Origin: Armatimonadota bacterium
GTDB lineage: Bacteria > Armatimonadota > JAAZEB01
Direction: 5' to 3'
Length of the DNA: 62,991 nucleotides
Assembly (NCBI GenBank): GCA_012512265.1
Contig: JAAZEM010000156.1
Span: 1 to 62,991, forward strand
Shown here: positions 42,583-55,470 of the stretch, piece after piece
How positions within the stretch are numbered: the first letter of the stretch is position 1
Layout: each line of letters starts with the position of its first letter
Position numbers and translations under genes: made by a program
Notes under the pieces: generated by a model
Told to the model about the DNA's origin: nothing
The model's input: the letters and a program-made list of their open reading frames with translations, nothing else
Database searches by the model: none

Positions 42583-43926
42583 TTACCGGGGATGAGCAGG
42601 GTGCGGGGGGCGCGGCGGGTCTCGGAAAGCGGAGCGAGGCATACGGGGCGATCCAGAGCGCCACATGTCATATTCGCCCAGGATCACCTTGAGATCGCCC
42701 TCGGGGGGATAGTTGGCCCTGGTGAGCGAGCGCCAGGGAAGGGTGCGCCCCCCATCGTCGGTGCCATCAGGCCCCAGGCTGTAGGCGTGAGGCTCGGGGC
42801 GGGGCTCGTAGCGCATTGGACCGCCCTCTCCATAAGGATCCAGTGGAACCGAGGGAAGATAGCGCGGGACGAGATCTTCCAGGGAATCAGGAGAGCGGCC
42901 CTGTTCCAGGCGATAGGCGCGGAGCGCCAGCGCAGTCTGTAGGAGGCGCGAGCGGGCGCGCAGAATGGTCTCTCCCTCGAGTGCGAAGTGGAGGCGATCC
43001 ACCAGATCCAGCCGTTCGAGGAGGGGCGAAGTGGCTGGGGTGAGAGGAGCACGCTGGCCAGCCGGCAACGCCGAAAGCCGGGCGGCCTCATCTGCGCGCT
43101 GCACCAACTGATCGTGGGCGCCGCGCAGATTGATAAGGTAGAGCAGCCGCGGGCCCGAGGACCAACGCCGGCGCAGAAAGGTATCGAGCGCGTAGATGGC
43201 ATCCGGCTGGCGGCACGACAGACGCCAGAGGAACTCGCGAAGCAGGTCTCGCTCGCGGTGGATCGCCTCGGTGAGCGGCGGGCGCCGCGCTTCTAGCTCA
43301 CGGAGGCGATGCAGCACCTTCCGGCATTGCTGCGCGTCCAGCTCCTTGCCCACGACGGCCAGCTGGGCCAGGCCTCTCTGCTCGATGGCGCGACCCACCT
43401 GGACGTGGGTGAGAAGCCCGCCGCGCGAGATATCGATACCCAGGCGGATCAGGAGAAGGGCGGACTCCAGGGCGCCCTCGACGTCATCGATGGCGAGGGA
43501 TGCACGGCTTTCGGCCCAGAGGAGGTACCCCAGGCGCTCGAAGCTCTCTAGATAGGGGAAGCGGTACGCGAGCGCCTGCGGATCCGGTGGCGGGGTGAGA
43601 AAAGAATAGCGCAGGCCGGCGCGAAACGTGGCGAGTGCCGGCTTGTTCGCTTCGACAACGAGCGCCAGGTATTCCGGGGAGGTTGATGGGCTTTGCACCA
43701 GCGGATAGCCGCGGAGGGAGTCGAGAGCATCGCCGGCGCTGAGGTAGTAATCGAACGCATTGGGCTGGGGAAGCGCGGGCCGGGGCATGGCATATCGGGG
43801 CACGGTGTTGATGTGCCGCCACCAGAGGAGAGCCAGACCGGCCACGACGCAGGCGCCAGCCAGGAGGAGCCATCGCGCGCGGCGCTTTTTCGGATGGATG
43901 CAGATGCACTCTTCGACCTCGGCCAT
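42583..43926 (-). CDS. Membrane-anchored protein of unknown function
   Basis: 447 residues from ATG 43926 (GGAAGGG upstream). A short basic, Cys-containing cytoplasmic stretch (ECICIHPKKRRARW) is followed by one membrane helix (LLLAGACVVAGLALLWW, about 20-38). The long remainder is largely helical, with an ALPQPNAFDYYLSAGDAL motif just after the membrane and a C-terminal VPLDPYGEGGPMRYEPRP segment. The latter resembles the C-terminal loops of secreted prepilin-like or signal-anchored proteins of Armatimonadota and Planctomycetes. I do not recognise a named family. The frame runs upstream to 44058 but without a ribosome site. It lies just before two prepilin genes on the other strand. Confidence 0.7.
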   Translation of the reverse strand: MAEVEECICIHPKKRRARWLLLAGACVVAGLALLWWRHINTVPRYAMPRPALPQPNAFDYYLSAGDALDSLRGYPLVQSPSTSPEYLALVVEANKPALATFRAGLRYSFLTPPPDPQALAYRFPYLESFERLGYLLWAESRASLAIDDVEGALESALLLIRLGIDISRGGLLTHVQVGRAIEQRGLAQLAVVGKELDAQQCRKVLHRLRELEARRPPLTEAIHRERDLLREFLWRLSCRQPDAIYALDTFLRRRWSSGPRLLYLINLRGAHDQLVQRADEAARLSALPAGQRAPLTPATSPLLERLDLVDRLHFALEGETILRARSRLLQTALALRAYRLEQGRSPDSLEDLVPRYLPSVPLDPYGEGGPMRYEPRPEPHAYSLGPDGTDDGGRTLPWRSLTRANYPPEGDLKVILGEYDMWRSGSPRMPRSAFRDPPRPPHPAHPR

Positions 43927-44178
43927 GCGGAGCCCTTCCGCGCTCTCTGTTCCACCGCCAAGGGCCGAATCCCTCCCAAATCGCGGCCTAGATCCAACGT
44001 GAAAGGGGAAGGCAGGTGGCGGAAAGGAACGCGCCTGCCTGGCGTCGTATGCTATCACTATACAGGGCGTTGAGGGCTTCCGGCTGTGATCGGGCGAAAC
44101 GCAGGGTACACCTGCTCCCCCGAGCAGGTAGCGCGGGGTGCTGAGGAGTTCCGGCCGGGATCTTCAGGAGGGAGTTTC

Positions 44179-44838
44179 ATGAAAGAGCGACCTGGTGCAA
44201 AGGGCTTCACGCTCATTGAGTTGCTCGTCGTCATTGCCATCATTGCCATCCTGGCGGCTATCCTCTTCCCAGTCTTCGCGAGGGCACGCGAGAACGCGCG
44301 GAAGGCCAACTGCCAGAGCAACTTGAAGCAGATGGCGACCGCGGCGATGCAGTATGCGCAGGACTACGACGAAACGCTGATGCGCACAGCGGTCAATCCA
44401 GGCTCGGTGTGGTACGGGTGGTCCTGGCTGCTGCAGCCGTACGTGAAGAGTACGGACATCTTCACGTGCCCCTCGAAGCCGAGTGCCAAGTGGAATGGCA
44501 CCTCGCTCGCTGGCTTTGGCTACGGGTACTTTGGGATCAATGATGTTGCCAACGGAGGGCCGAACCTCTCGGCGCGGTCACTGGCAGCGATCTCGGCGCC
44601 TGCGGACGTGATCATGTTTGGCGATTCCCCGTCGGACAACCACTACGTGATCGACTGGGATGATGTCCGCACCGATGATAATGGGGGTGCCTCCGAGGCC
44701 CGGCATTCTGAGGGAGCCAACTTCGCGTTCGTGGATGGCCACGTGAAGTGGTTGAAGGATGGCACGTATGCCACGCGCACGGGAGCGGAAGTTCCCCTCA
44801 ACCAAGCGCCGACGCCGTCGCTGTGGAAGGTGCAGTAA
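44179..44838 (+). CDS. DUF1559-type prepilin-like protein 1
   Basis: 219 residues. Type IV prepilin/pseudopilin N-terminus: [20 protein letters not shown] with the Gly-Phe cleavage site and Glu at +5, continuing into the [20 protein letters not shown] helix typical of DUF1559/SBP_bac_10 proteins. The C-terminal signature is [20 protein letters not shown] (His...DGHV). The prepilin peptidase would cut after the Gly. These proteins are numerous in Planctomycetes and Armatimonadota and are thought to form surface or periplasmic pseudopili. AGGAGGG at 44167-44173 sets the start. A close paralogue follows. Confidence 0.9.
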   Translation: MKERPGAKGFTLIELLVVIAIIAILAAILFPVFARARENARKANCQSNLKQMATAAMQYAQDYDETLMRTAVNPGSVWYGWSWLLQPYVKSTDIFTCPSKPSAKWNGTSLAGFGYGYFGINDVANGGPNLSARSLAAISAPADVIMFGDSPSDNHYVIDWDDVRTDDNGGASEARHSEGANFAFVDGHVKWLKDGTYATRTGAEVPLNQAPTPSLWKVQ

Positions 44839-44870
44839 GAGGCCAGGCGTCAGGGGCCATAGGATGGTTT

Positions 44871-44917
44871 GGGCCGGGCGAGTGGCGTGACCAGGCAGGT
44901 CGCTGCTCGCCCGGCCC
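44871..44917 (+). terminator. Stem-loop between the two prepilin genes
   Basis: 12-bp perfect arms GGGCCGGGCGAG (44871-44882) and CTCGCCCGGCCC (44906-44917), loop 23 nt, no U-tract. It may partially terminate or protect the upstream mRNA. Confidence 0.5.
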
Positions 44918-45061
44918 GCTCTGCCTATGGGGCGGCGAAACTTGAGCCAGATCAACAGAGCAAGCGCCAGAAGGGAGTGCGTTTGCAGGCGTCGTATCTT
45001 GTCACCACGTGGGGGAAGGGCGATTCCCGTATCGATACCTGGAACTAGAGGAGGGAGTATC

Positions 45062-45733
45062 ATGAGAAAGCGACACTACGCCAAGGGCTTCACGCTGATC
45101 GAGTTGCTGGTCGTGATCGCGATTATCGCCATTCTGGCGGCCATTCTCTTCCCGGTCTTTGCGCGGGCGCGCGAGAATGCGCGCAAGAGCACTTGCCAGA
45201 GCAACTTGAAGCAGATGGCGCTGGCGGCCATGCAGTACTCGCAGGACTACGACGAGACGATGGTCCGCACCAACATCCGGGTAGCAGACGGCACGTATCG
45301 TGGGTGGGTCTGGCTGCTCCAGCCGTACGTGAAGAACACGGGCATCTTCACCTGCCCATCGAGGCCGACCGCTAAGTGGGATGGCACCAACCCGGCCGTC
45401 TATGCGTATCACGGCTATGGCTTCTTTGGCATCGAGAACGTGGCGAACGGGGGGCCAAGCCTCTCGGCGCGGTCACTGGCCGCGATCTCGGCGCCCTCCG
45501 ATGTTGTCATGTTTGGCGATTCCCCATCGGACCTCTGGTACGTGATCGACTGGGATGATATTCGCAGCAGTGACAATGGCGGTGCCTCGGAGGCGCGGCA
45601 TAGCGAGGGCGCCAACTTCGCGTTCGTGGACGGGCACGTGAAGTGGGTGAAGGACGGCAAGTATGCTTCTCGCACCGGCGCGCACGTGCCAGTGGATCAG
45701 GCGCCGACACCTTCGATGTGGAAGGTGGAGTAG
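45062..45733 (+). CDS. DUF1559-type prepilin-like protein 2
   Basis: 223 residues, closely similar to the protein at 44179 along its whole length (same [18 protein letters not shown] start, [19 protein letters not shown] versus [19 protein letters not shown], same [11 protein letters not shown] and [16 protein letters not shown] blocks). The tandem pair is therefore a recent duplication. Main differences lie in residues 95-135 (the receptor-facing loop region) and the length of the loop before FFGIENV. The ribosome site GAGGAGGGAG precedes ATG 45062. A very strong terminator follows. Confidence 0.9.
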   Translation: MRKRHYAKGFTLIELLVVIAIIAILAAILFPVFARARENARKSTCQSNLKQMALAAMQYSQDYDETMVRTNIRVADGTYRGWVWLLQPYVKNTGIFTCPSRPTAKWDGTNPAVYAYHGYGFFGIENVANGGPSLSARSLAAISAPSDVVMFGDSPSDLWYVIDWDDIRSSDNGGASEARHSEGANFAFVDGHVKWVKDGKYASRTGAHVPVDQAPTPSMWKVE

Positions 45734-45782
45734 ACCGGCCGAGGGGGATCATCTGCATCCGGAGGTATCGGTAACAAGCGAG

Positions 45783-45820
45783 GGGGGCGGGGCGCGCATT
45801 GCGCGCCCCGCCCCCTTGCG
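45783..45820 (+). terminator. Strong terminator after the prepilin pair
   Basis: A 15-bp perfect GC stem (45783-45797 with 45801-45815, loop ATT), then TTGCG and TTTT at 45821. The most stable hairpin in the window. Confidence 0.75.
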
Positions 45821-45966
45821 TTTTCCGCAATCCTTCGCTGCCTCGCAGGAGCCGGGGAGATCCATGAAAGCCTTCTCTAGCCCCCTACCCCGGGCCGAGC
45901 GCGTCTTCGAATGGCCGGCCAGCTATTCCGTTCTGCGCGCGCATTCTCCGGGTTTCCCTCACCGGC

Positions 45967-46980
45967 CTAGGGCAGGCTACCGGTAGGATCCTGCCGCCAC
46001 GACTGCAGCACCCTCATATAGTTCGCGCGCTCGAAAGCCCCAGGATCGGCGACGTTCTTCTGGCTCATGCTCCCGCGCAACTGGGCCACGGAGTGGTATT
46101 CGTGCTGTTCCATCCACCGCGTGATCTCGGCGAGCAGCTCCGGGATTCGACCGGGCCCCTTCTCCAATAGCTCTGCGGCGATCTGCGTGGCGCTGGCGCC
46201 GGCCATAGTCGCCTTCAGCACATCCTCGTGGGTGTGGACGCCGTTGGTGATGGCGAAATCGGCGTTGACGCGCCCGTAGAGAATGGCCACCCAGCGGAGT
46301 GGGAGGCGCATCGCCGTGGATGTGCTGAGAACGAGATCGGGAGTCACCTCCAGCTTCTCCAGATCGATGTCCGGCTGGTAGAAGCGGTTGAAGAAGACGA
46401 GGCCGTTTGCGCCGGCCTCGGCCAGGCGACGTGCCATGAAGGCGATGGCGCTGAAGTAGGGCCCCAGCTTCACGGCGATCGGTATCTTCACGCTCTGGCG
46501 CACCTCGCGGAGGACATCGAAGTACATCTGCTCCACCTGCGCACCAGAGACGAGCGGGTCGGTGGGAATGTAGTAGATGTTCAGCTCGAGTGCGTCGGCG
46601 CCCGCCTCCTCCATGAGCCGGGCGTAGCCCATCCAACCGCCGGGCGAAGTGCCATTGAGACTGGCAATGACCGGGATGTGGACCGACTCCTTCGCCTTTC
46701 GGATCGTCTCCAGATAGGTATCTGGGTCGAACTGGAAGGAGGCGGGCTCCGGGATGTAGGAGAGCGCCTCGGGGTGGCTCTCGGAGCCATACGCAAGGTA
46801 GTGGTCGAGTTGCAGGCTCTCCTGAGTGATCTGCTCCTCGAAGAGAGACGGCATCACGACCGCCGCCGCGCCGGCATCTTCGAGCTCCTGGATGCGATCC
46901 GCCGTGCCCGTCAGCGGCGAGGCGGAAGGGACAATCGGGTTCTTCAGGGTCAAGCCCAGGTATCGCGTGCTCAGATCCAT
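45967..46980 (-). CDS. Dihydroorotate dehydrogenase-like flavoprotein next to nifJ
   Basis: 337 residues from ATG 46980. DHOD/PreA-like FMN TIM barrel: [16 protein letters not shown] at the N-terminus, [51 protein letters not shown] and a phosphate-binding [17 protein letters not shown]. It lacks the catalytic Cys/Ser loop of authentic PyrD, so the reaction is probably not pyrimidine synthesis. The same DHOD-like protein is found beside nifJ in several phyla, which suggests a link to pyruvate:ferredoxin oxidoreductase electron flow (inference). It is 305 bp downstream of nifJ on the same strand, separated by a terminator. Confidence 0.85.
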   Translation of the reverse strand: MDLSTRYLGLTLKNPIVPSASPLTGTADRIQELEDAGAAAVVMPSLFEEQITQESLQLDHYLAYGSESHPEALSYIPEPASFQFDPDTYLETIRKAKESVHIPVIASLNGTSPGGWMGYARLMEEAGADALELNIYYIPTDPLVSGAQVEQMYFDVLREVRQSVKIPIAVKLGPYFSAIAFMARRLAEAGANGLVFFNRFYQPDIDLEKLEVTPDLVLSTSTAMRLPLRWVAILYGRVNADFAITNGVHTHEDVLKATMAGASATQIAAELLEKGPGRIPELLAEITRWMEQHEYHSVAQLRGSMSQKNVADPGAFERANYMRVLQSWRQDPTGSLP

Positions 46981-47285
46981 GTCGACGCTCCCTCTTCTGC
47001 GTGATCCGGCCCGCGCGCGGGCCGTGCCATCCTGCGGCCGCATGCTGCAGGGCGGCGACTTCACCTCTACGAACAACGCAGCTCGCGGGGTGGTTCCGGG
47101 GCATGCCGGTGCAGATGTGGTGCCTGTTGCGTCGCTTTCGGCCTCGTGGTGGTGGGCAGGCCAAGGGTGGCCGCGTATTCTGGTGGCCTCGGAGTGGGGA
47201 GTGGGGCAAATGCTGGTAACGCAGCGGAGCCCGGGGAGGCTTCCCCTCCCCGGGCTCCGCGATGGGCTTTCTGTCTAGTGGAACG
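46981..47285. other. Gap between nifJ and the DHOD-like gene
   Basis: 305 bp. It contains the nifJ terminator (47224-47260) and a GC-rich CCCGCGCGCGGG palindrome at about 47008-47019 upstream of the DHOD-like start. No gene and no near-consensus promoter was seen. Confidence 0.45.
47224..47260 (-). terminator. Terminator-like stem-loop after nifJ
   Basis: A 16-bp perfect stem (47224-47239 with 47245-47260, loop CTTCC) 26 bp beyond the nifJ stop. No U-tract on the minus strand, but exceptional stability. Confidence 0.65.
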
Positions 47286-50852
<3,567 letters not shown>

Positions 50853-51453
50853 TTTGCGGTCGATCCTTTCTGAGATCCTGAACACCCAATGCGCCGCGCC
50901 TCTTCTCGAAAGTATCCAGAGCCGCAGGATTCACGCCTGCGCGCCAAAACGGCGTTCCTGCTGTGAATGCTTCACGAGCCGCGCGCGCGGCCGGCCCTAT
51001 CCGTGCGCCCCTGGTGGCGCCCAGAGGCGCGCAACGCGCTTGTGACTTCGAGATCCCCCTGCACGATGCGGAAGCGCAAGCACGCAAGGGCCCTTCAGGG
51101 TTGCCGCGCGCAGCCCATGCCAGGGCATGGAGACCAGCCCGGCAGGCCCGGCCCCACGCCAGATCGGCCGCGCAGGCCGCTCGCGGCTCGGCCTGGCCGG
51201 CCGGCTGCCCCGTCGCGACGCAATGAGCGGCGGATTTCGGGGCGTCTCTCTGTCCGATGGCGGTCCTGGGGAGATACCACGCCCGAAGGAGGATACCATA
51301 GTTACCGCAGGAATGGTATCGGTGAAACCCCCCATCACAATCGGGCAATTCTCTTACCTTCTGCTCCCCTCCCCCGCGGCGCGCACCGCTCGCGACAGCG
51401 GTGCGAATCGGGACAACCAGCGCGCGGCGGCTGCCCTGTTCTATCCAGGAGAT
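50853..51453 (-). other. Long nifJ leader / gene-free interval
   Basis: About 600 bp between the minus-strand promoter at 51454 and the nifJ start. No plausible coding sequence. It contains a GATACCA / TGGTATC stem-loop (about 51293-51321) beside a GGAGG-like run, a 6-bp CATGCC/GGCATG palindrome at about 51115-51130 and several GC stems. I could not match it to tmRNA, RNase P, SRP, 6S or a known riboswitch. Confidence 0.45.
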
Positions 51454-51482
51454 AGTGTACACCATCCAGGGTCCCAGGTCAA
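51454..51482 (-). promoter_or_regulatory. Sigma-70-type promoter pointing to nifJ
   Basis: Minus strand TTGACC (51477-51482), 17-bp spacer, TACACT (51454-51459). It lies about 600 bp from the nifJ start, so either a long leader or a separate small RNA is made. Confidence 0.7.
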
Positions 51483-51657
51483 CCCGGAGACCGGCGCTTG
51501 GTCCGCGCGCGGCTGTGAGCTGGCAAGGCAGCAAAGATTTGTTCGTGGCGAAAAAGAGGGCTGATTCCCGCCTTGTAATCAGGGGAGCGCTTTTCGGGCA
51601 CTCGATGGAGAGGAACCCGGACGCGCGTGCCGTGCGAAGGGGGGAGGGTGATGCCTG

Positions 51658-53226
51658 ATGCTGGAGGAGTGCCTGAACGACTTTGACCACTTCTGCCGGG
51701 ATGCGCTGGGCCGGACGCTCCGCCCGTACCAGATGGCGCCGGCGCGGGCGGTCCTGAGTTCAGTGTTGGGGCGCGAGGGGCGCACGATCGCCATCCTCAT
51801 GGCTCGCCAGGCCGGGAAGAACGAGCTGCTTGCCTGTCTGGCGCTCTGGATGCTCCTTCGCCTGCCGGGCATTCAGGTCGGGCTCTACGCGCCGACCCTC
51901 CCTCAAGCGGTGGATATCGGGATGCGTCGGGTGAAACGCCACTACCGGCGGATGGTGACGAAGCTGGCGCGTGCGTCCGGCGGCAGGGCGCGCCGCCGCA
52001 AGCCAGGGGAGGCGGATCCACCACTCGCCCTCGATCTGCCGTTGGGGGTGCTCCTCGTGCCCAAGCCGGAGGTGGATCGGCAGGATTTCCTCGAGTTTCC
52101 TCCCCCGGAGAAGCCGTTCGGACCGTTCGCGGGGCGCGAAGGCGGCTCGATGATCGGCGCGCACTCGGGCGAGAAGGACGCCGAGAAGGAAGGCTACACC
52201 TGGGACCTGATCCTCTATGACGAGGCCCAGGATCTCGACCGCGCGGTGATCGATGAGGAGATCTCGCCGATGGGCTCGTCCACCAGCGCCACGGAGGTGT
52301 TCATCGGCACGCCCTACCGGATCGACTGCAAGTTCTACGATGTGATCCAGGCGATCAAGGACGGCACGCTCCCGGGCGAGTGCTTCGAGTATAGCTATGA
52401 AGCTGTGATCCCGCACGTTCCGGAATATGGGCGGTTCGTGGAGAAGAAGGCGCGCGAGCTCGGGCGCGATTCGATCGCCTTCCGGACGCAGTATGGCCTG
52501 GAATGGGTGCATGGCCTCGGCCTCTTCTTTGAATTCGACCTCTTCCGCACGCTGGCGCGCGAAGAGGAGGAGTTCCTCTCTTGTATGCCCTCGGGCGCCG
52601 GCCAGGGAACCGGGCCCTCCCCCGCCTCGTTTGCCGTGGGGATCGACCTGGCGGGCGACGACCCGGGCCGGACCGGGCGCACCGATTACACCGCGATCGC
52701 GGTGTTGCGCCGCGACGGCGACGCCTGGACATTGATGGACCTGCACCAGTGGCGCGGTAAAGAGTGGGAGCGCCAGTTTCACGACATTTCGCGGATCCTC
52801 CGGAGCCTGCCCGGGCGCGTGCAGGCGACGATTGATGCGACGGGGATGGGCGATCCCTTCAGCGACCGGCTTCAGAAGGCGCTGGCGGGGCGCCCGATCT
52901 CCATCGAGCGGTTGAAGCTGACGGCGGCGAGCAAGTCCGAGGTGGGCCTCTACGCCGAGCAGGAGATCGCCGGCGAGCGCGTCTTCTACGCCGCCGGGCC
53001 GCGCACGCGCGAGTCGGGCAAGCTGGATGAATTCTTGCGCCAGGTGCGCTGGCTGGTGCGCGAGCACCTGCGCGACAAGGCGGTGCGCTGGTACGTGAGC
53101 GAGGAGAAGGGGCACGACGACCTGGTGTGCGCCTTCTTCCTGGCGATCTGGGCCGCGCGCCGGTCCCCGGTCCGCCGGACCCCGCTCGCCGAGATCGCGA
53201 CGGTGGACGCCATCCGGTATGGATAG
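51658..53226 (+). CDS. Phage terminase large subunit
   Basis: 522 residues, the DNA-packaging motor. ATPase: Walker A-like LMARQAGKNELLA near residue 47 and Walker B DLILYDEAQDLD near residue 181, followed by the coupling motif VFIGTPY. RNase-H-like nuclease: first acidic strand VGIDLAGDD near 322, mid Asp in ATIDATGMGD, and the last acidic pair in EKGHDDLVCAFFLAIWA. All key residues are present, so it should be functional. No small terminase subunit was recognised upstream; the 85-residue frame ending at 51658 has no HTH. ATG 51658 overlaps an upstream TGA. Confidence 0.92.
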   Translation: MLEECLNDFDHFCRDALGRTLRPYQMAPARAVLSSVLGREGRTIAILMARQAGKNELLACLALWMLLRLPGIQVGLYAPTLPQAVDIGMRRVKRHYRRMVTKLARASGGRARRRKPGEADPPLALDLPLGVLLVPKPEVDRQDFLEFPPPEKPFGPFAGREGGSMIGAHSGEKDAEKEGYTWDLILYDEAQDLDRAVIDEEISPMGSSTSATEVFIGTPYRIDCKFYDVIQAIKDGTLPGECFEYSYEAVIPHVPEYGRFVEKKARELGRDSIAFRTQYGLEWVHGLGLFFEFDLFRTLAREEEEFLSCMPSGAGQGTGPSPASFAVGIDLAGDDPGRTGRTDYTAIAVLRRDGDAWTLMDLHQWRGKEWERQFHDISRILRSLPGRVQATIDATGMGDPFSDRLQKALAGRPISIERLKLTAASKSEVGLYAEQEIAGERVFYAAGPRTRESGKLDEFLRQVRWLVREHLRDKAVRWYVSEEKGHDDLVCAFFLAIWAARRSPVRRTPLAEIATVDAIRYG

Positions 53227-53260
53227 CGCCTGCCGGCCCGCCCACGGAAAGGAGTCTGTG

Positions 53261-53881
53261 ATGCGGTTCTACCCGCCGCTCGGGCCGTTGGGCCTCGGAC
53301 AGCGGATCAACGCCACACTGCACGGGCGCAGCCGCTTCCGGCCCGCGGATGTGCCCGGGCACAACGTTTTCAACGGCTTCACCCGGCCGGGATGGGGCGA
53401 CGCAATCGACCTTTTCTGCTCGGGTGGCACGGCGGTTTACGCCGCCGAGGAGTGCCGCCAGGTGCTCCACCGGCATGATGCCTCGCGGCTGGAGGTGATC
53501 TACCTGCAGGGATCGCGCCTGCTGCTGGTGATGGCGCACGTGGATGCCGCCCGCGCCGGCACCGGACATCGGTATCGCGCCGGGGAGATCGTGGCCCGGG
53601 TGCGCTCTGACTTGCGCGACCCGCACCTCCACCTGGAGGTGGCCTGCGGGCAGCGCGGACAGGAGAAGCCACTGGCCGGCCGGACGCCCAGGGAGCTCCT
53701 GACGCAACTGCGCGAGCTGTTCCTGCCCGCGCCCGCGCGCGTCGTCGACGTGGTGACCGGAGATGTGCTCGGGGAGGTCTTCTCGCTGGACGAGATTCCC
53801 CGTGCCTTCCCGGGGTGCGCCGTGGTGCCCGGGGGCGATCACCGCGCCGACCAGGGCAAGGTGTATGTGAGCAGGAGGTAG
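53261..53881 (+). CDS. M23/LytM-like virion or lysis protein with altered zinc site
   Basis: 206 residues; start at 53261 after AAAGGAG. The fold follows LytM: GWGDAIDLFCSGGTAVYA aligns with the HxGxD(I)xxPxGTPVYA strand of M23 peptidases, then LLLVMAHVDAARAGTGHRYRAGEIVARV and DPHLHLEV. The second half of the site (HLH and the AHVD His) is kept, but the first zinc-ligand His is replaced (WGDAID), leaving only the Asp. It may therefore be a non-catalytic wall-binding or structural protein. Located between terminase and portal, where small head or endolysin genes can occur. Confidence 0.75.
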   Translation: MRFYPPLGPLGLGQRINATLHGRSRFRPADVPGHNVFNGFTRPGWGDAIDLFCSGGTAVYAAEECRQVLHRHDASRLEVIYLQGSRLLLVMAHVDAARAGTGHRYRAGEIVARVRSDLRDPHLHLEVACGQRGQEKPLAGRTPRELLTQLRELFLPAPARVVDVVTGDVLGEVFSLDEIPRAFPGCAVVPGGDHRADQGKVYVSRR

Positions 53882-53883
53882 CG

Positions 53884-55140
53884 ATGAGCCTGATCGACCA
53901 GGTGACCCGGGTTTTCCAGCGGGGCCGCCGGGAACGGCGAACGACCGCCTCGGGCCTGGAGGACGCGACGAGCCTGCCTCTGGGGATGGCGCCGGAGATT
54001 AGCGGGAATGGCAACCGGCTGGCCGCCTACGCGGAGGTCGAGCGCCTGGACGCGGAGTGCGCCGAGGCGTCGGCGGCGCTGGACACGATCGCCTCGCTGA
54101 TCAGCGCGGCGCCAGAGGGCGAGGAGATCCCCTTCCGCGTGGAGTGGGAAGGAAACCCGCCCGCCGAAGCGCGCGAGGCGGTTGAGGGGGTGATCCGGCG
54201 CGCGCGCCTGGGACCGAAGACGTTTGCTTTCGCGCGCGACGCGGCGAAGTATGGCGACAACTTCCTCGAAGTGATCCTGAACGACGCGCTGGAGGTAGAG
54301 CGGCTGAAGCACCTGCCGGCCCGGCAGATCTACCGCGAGGAGGGGGCTCACGGCGAGCTGCTCGATCCGGCGTTCACACAACGCCTCTATCCTGGGGGCA
54401 CGCCCGTGGTCTCCTTCCGGCCCTGGCAGGTGGTGCACCTGCGCTGGGGCCATCGGGGGGAGGAGCGGTATGGCCGGTCGCACCTGGCGGTGGCGTGCGC
54501 GATCTGGAAGCGCCTCCATCCCCTGGAGGAATCGATGCGGATTGCCCGGCTGGAGCGCGGCTACGACAAGCTGGTCCACTACGTCGAGATCCCGGTGGAA
54601 GCGAGCCTGGAGGAAGCCCAGAAGCGCCTGGACGACTATCGCCGACGGATGGGCTCGCGCGTGGTGTTCAACCCCGAAACCGGGGGCTACGAACTTCAAC
54701 GGCAGACGCCCGGCGTGCGCACCGATTTCTACGTGCCGGTGAGCCGCAGCGAGAACGGCGCGATCACCGGGGGCGATATCAAGCTCCTCACGGCAGACAA
54801 CGCCCAGCTCGCGCATATCGACGACGTGCGCTACCTGCACCGTCAGCTGCTGTGCGCTCTGCGCGTGCCCGCGGCGTTTCTGGGGTTCGAGGAGGACGTG
54901 AACGCGCGCGCGACGCTCGCCGAGCAGCACGCCGAGTTCGCGCGAACGATCCGGCGCGGGCAGGCGGTTCTGTCGGCTGGCTACCGGCAGGTGTTCGACC
55001 TGCAGCTCGCGCTCAAGGGGTTCGATCCGGCGGGCCTCTCCTACCGGATCATCTGGCCGGATGCGCGCCCGGAAGAGGCGCGCGCCTCGGCGGAGGCCGC
55101 CTACTACCGCGCCCGGGCGGAGAGGATCTCTCCCGGGTAG
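53884..55140 (+). CDS. T4 gp20-like portal protein
   Basis: 418 residues from ATG 53884 (AGGAGG at 53873-53878). Portal signatures of the T4 type: AALDTIASLI near the N-terminus, AKYGDNFLEVIL, the clip/stem region RYGRSHLAVACAIWKRLHPL then RLERGYDKLVHYVEIPV, DDYRRRMGSRVVFN, and the C-terminal crown helix VRYLHRQLLCALRVPAAFLGFEE. Portals form the dodecameric DNA gate to which the terminase docks. At about 420 residues it is shorter than T4 gp20 (about 520). Strand and spacing place it in one operon with the terminase. Confidence 0.88.
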   Translation: MSLIDQVTRVFQRGRRERRTTASGLEDATSLPLGMAPEISGNGNRLAAYAEVERLDAECAEASAALDTIASLISAAPEGEEIPFRVEWEGNPPAEAREAVEGVIRRARLGPKTFAFARDAAKYGDNFLEVILNDALEVERLKHLPARQIYREEGAHGELLDPAFTQRLYPGGTPVVSFRPWQVVHLRWGHRGEERYGRSHLAVACAIWKRLHPLEESMRIARLERGYDKLVHYVEIPVEASLEEAQKRLDDYRRRMGSRVVFNPETGGYELQRQTPGVRTDFYVPVSRSENGAITGGDIKLLTADNAQLAHIDDVRYLHRQLLCALRVPAAFLGFEEDVNARATLAEQHAEFARTIRRGQAVLSAGYRQVFDLQLALKGFDPAGLSYRIIWPDARPEEARASAEAAYYRARAERISPG

Positions 55141-55154
55141 AGTGGGCTGCCTGC

Positions 55155-55412
55155 TCAGGCGCCGGCCATCCGCTGGAGGATCGCCAGCGTTTCGCCTATC
55201 TCGCGCGCCATCTCGCGCCCGGTGGCGAGTGAGGCGTCCCATCCGGACGCCGGCTCGGCGCGGCCGGCGATCCTCCGGCGCGCCTCTTCCTTCCAGGAGT
55301 CGTAACGCGCCCGGGTGTTGGGGGGCACCTCGCGCTCCTCGAACGCGATGGCGGTGCCCTGCAACTCGCGTCCCTCCTGGATTAGCTCCTCAATGCGCAG
55401 GTAGGTGTGCAT
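55155..55412 (-). CDS. Small minus-strand gene inside the head operon (moron-like)
   Basis: 85 residues, opposite to every neighbour. It has its own promoter (TTGACC-17-TATAAT, 55436-55464) about 24 bp before the ATG and a GAGGGCAGAGG ribosome site, so it is likely expressed in the lysogenic state. The sequence is helical and charged (YLRIEELIQEGRELQGTAIAFEERE; first part YLRIEELIQEGREL) with a Trp (YDSWKEEARRR) and no Cys, membrane segment or recognised family. Phage morons of this layout often encode host-benefit or superinfection-exclusion functions, but no function is claimed here. Confidence 0.65.
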   Translation of the reverse strand: MHTYLRIEELIQEGRELQGTAIAFEEREVPPNTRARYDSWKEEARRRIAGRAEPASGWDASLATGREMAREIGETLAILQRMAGA

Positions 55413-55435
55413 TCGCCTCTGCCCTCCCCGATTGC

Positions 55436-55464
55436 ATTATAGCCCCGGGCCCAGGGTGGGTCAA
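55436..55464 (-). promoter_or_regulatory. Promoter of the minus-strand small gene
   Basis: Minus strand TTGACC (55459-55464), 17-bp spacer, TATAAT (55436-55441). It is the best promoter in the phage region and points against the late operon. Confidence 0.8.
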
Positions 55465-55470
55465 GCCATC

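Noticed and set aside
50853..51453. RNase P RNA, tmRNA, SRP or 6S RNA in the nifJ leader
   Set aside because: None of their conserved cores (for example GAGGAAAGTCC of RNase P) is present.
51401..51658. 85-residue frame before terminase as a small terminase subunit
   Set aside because: No HTH or coiled coil and its upstream part lies under the nifJ promoter region.
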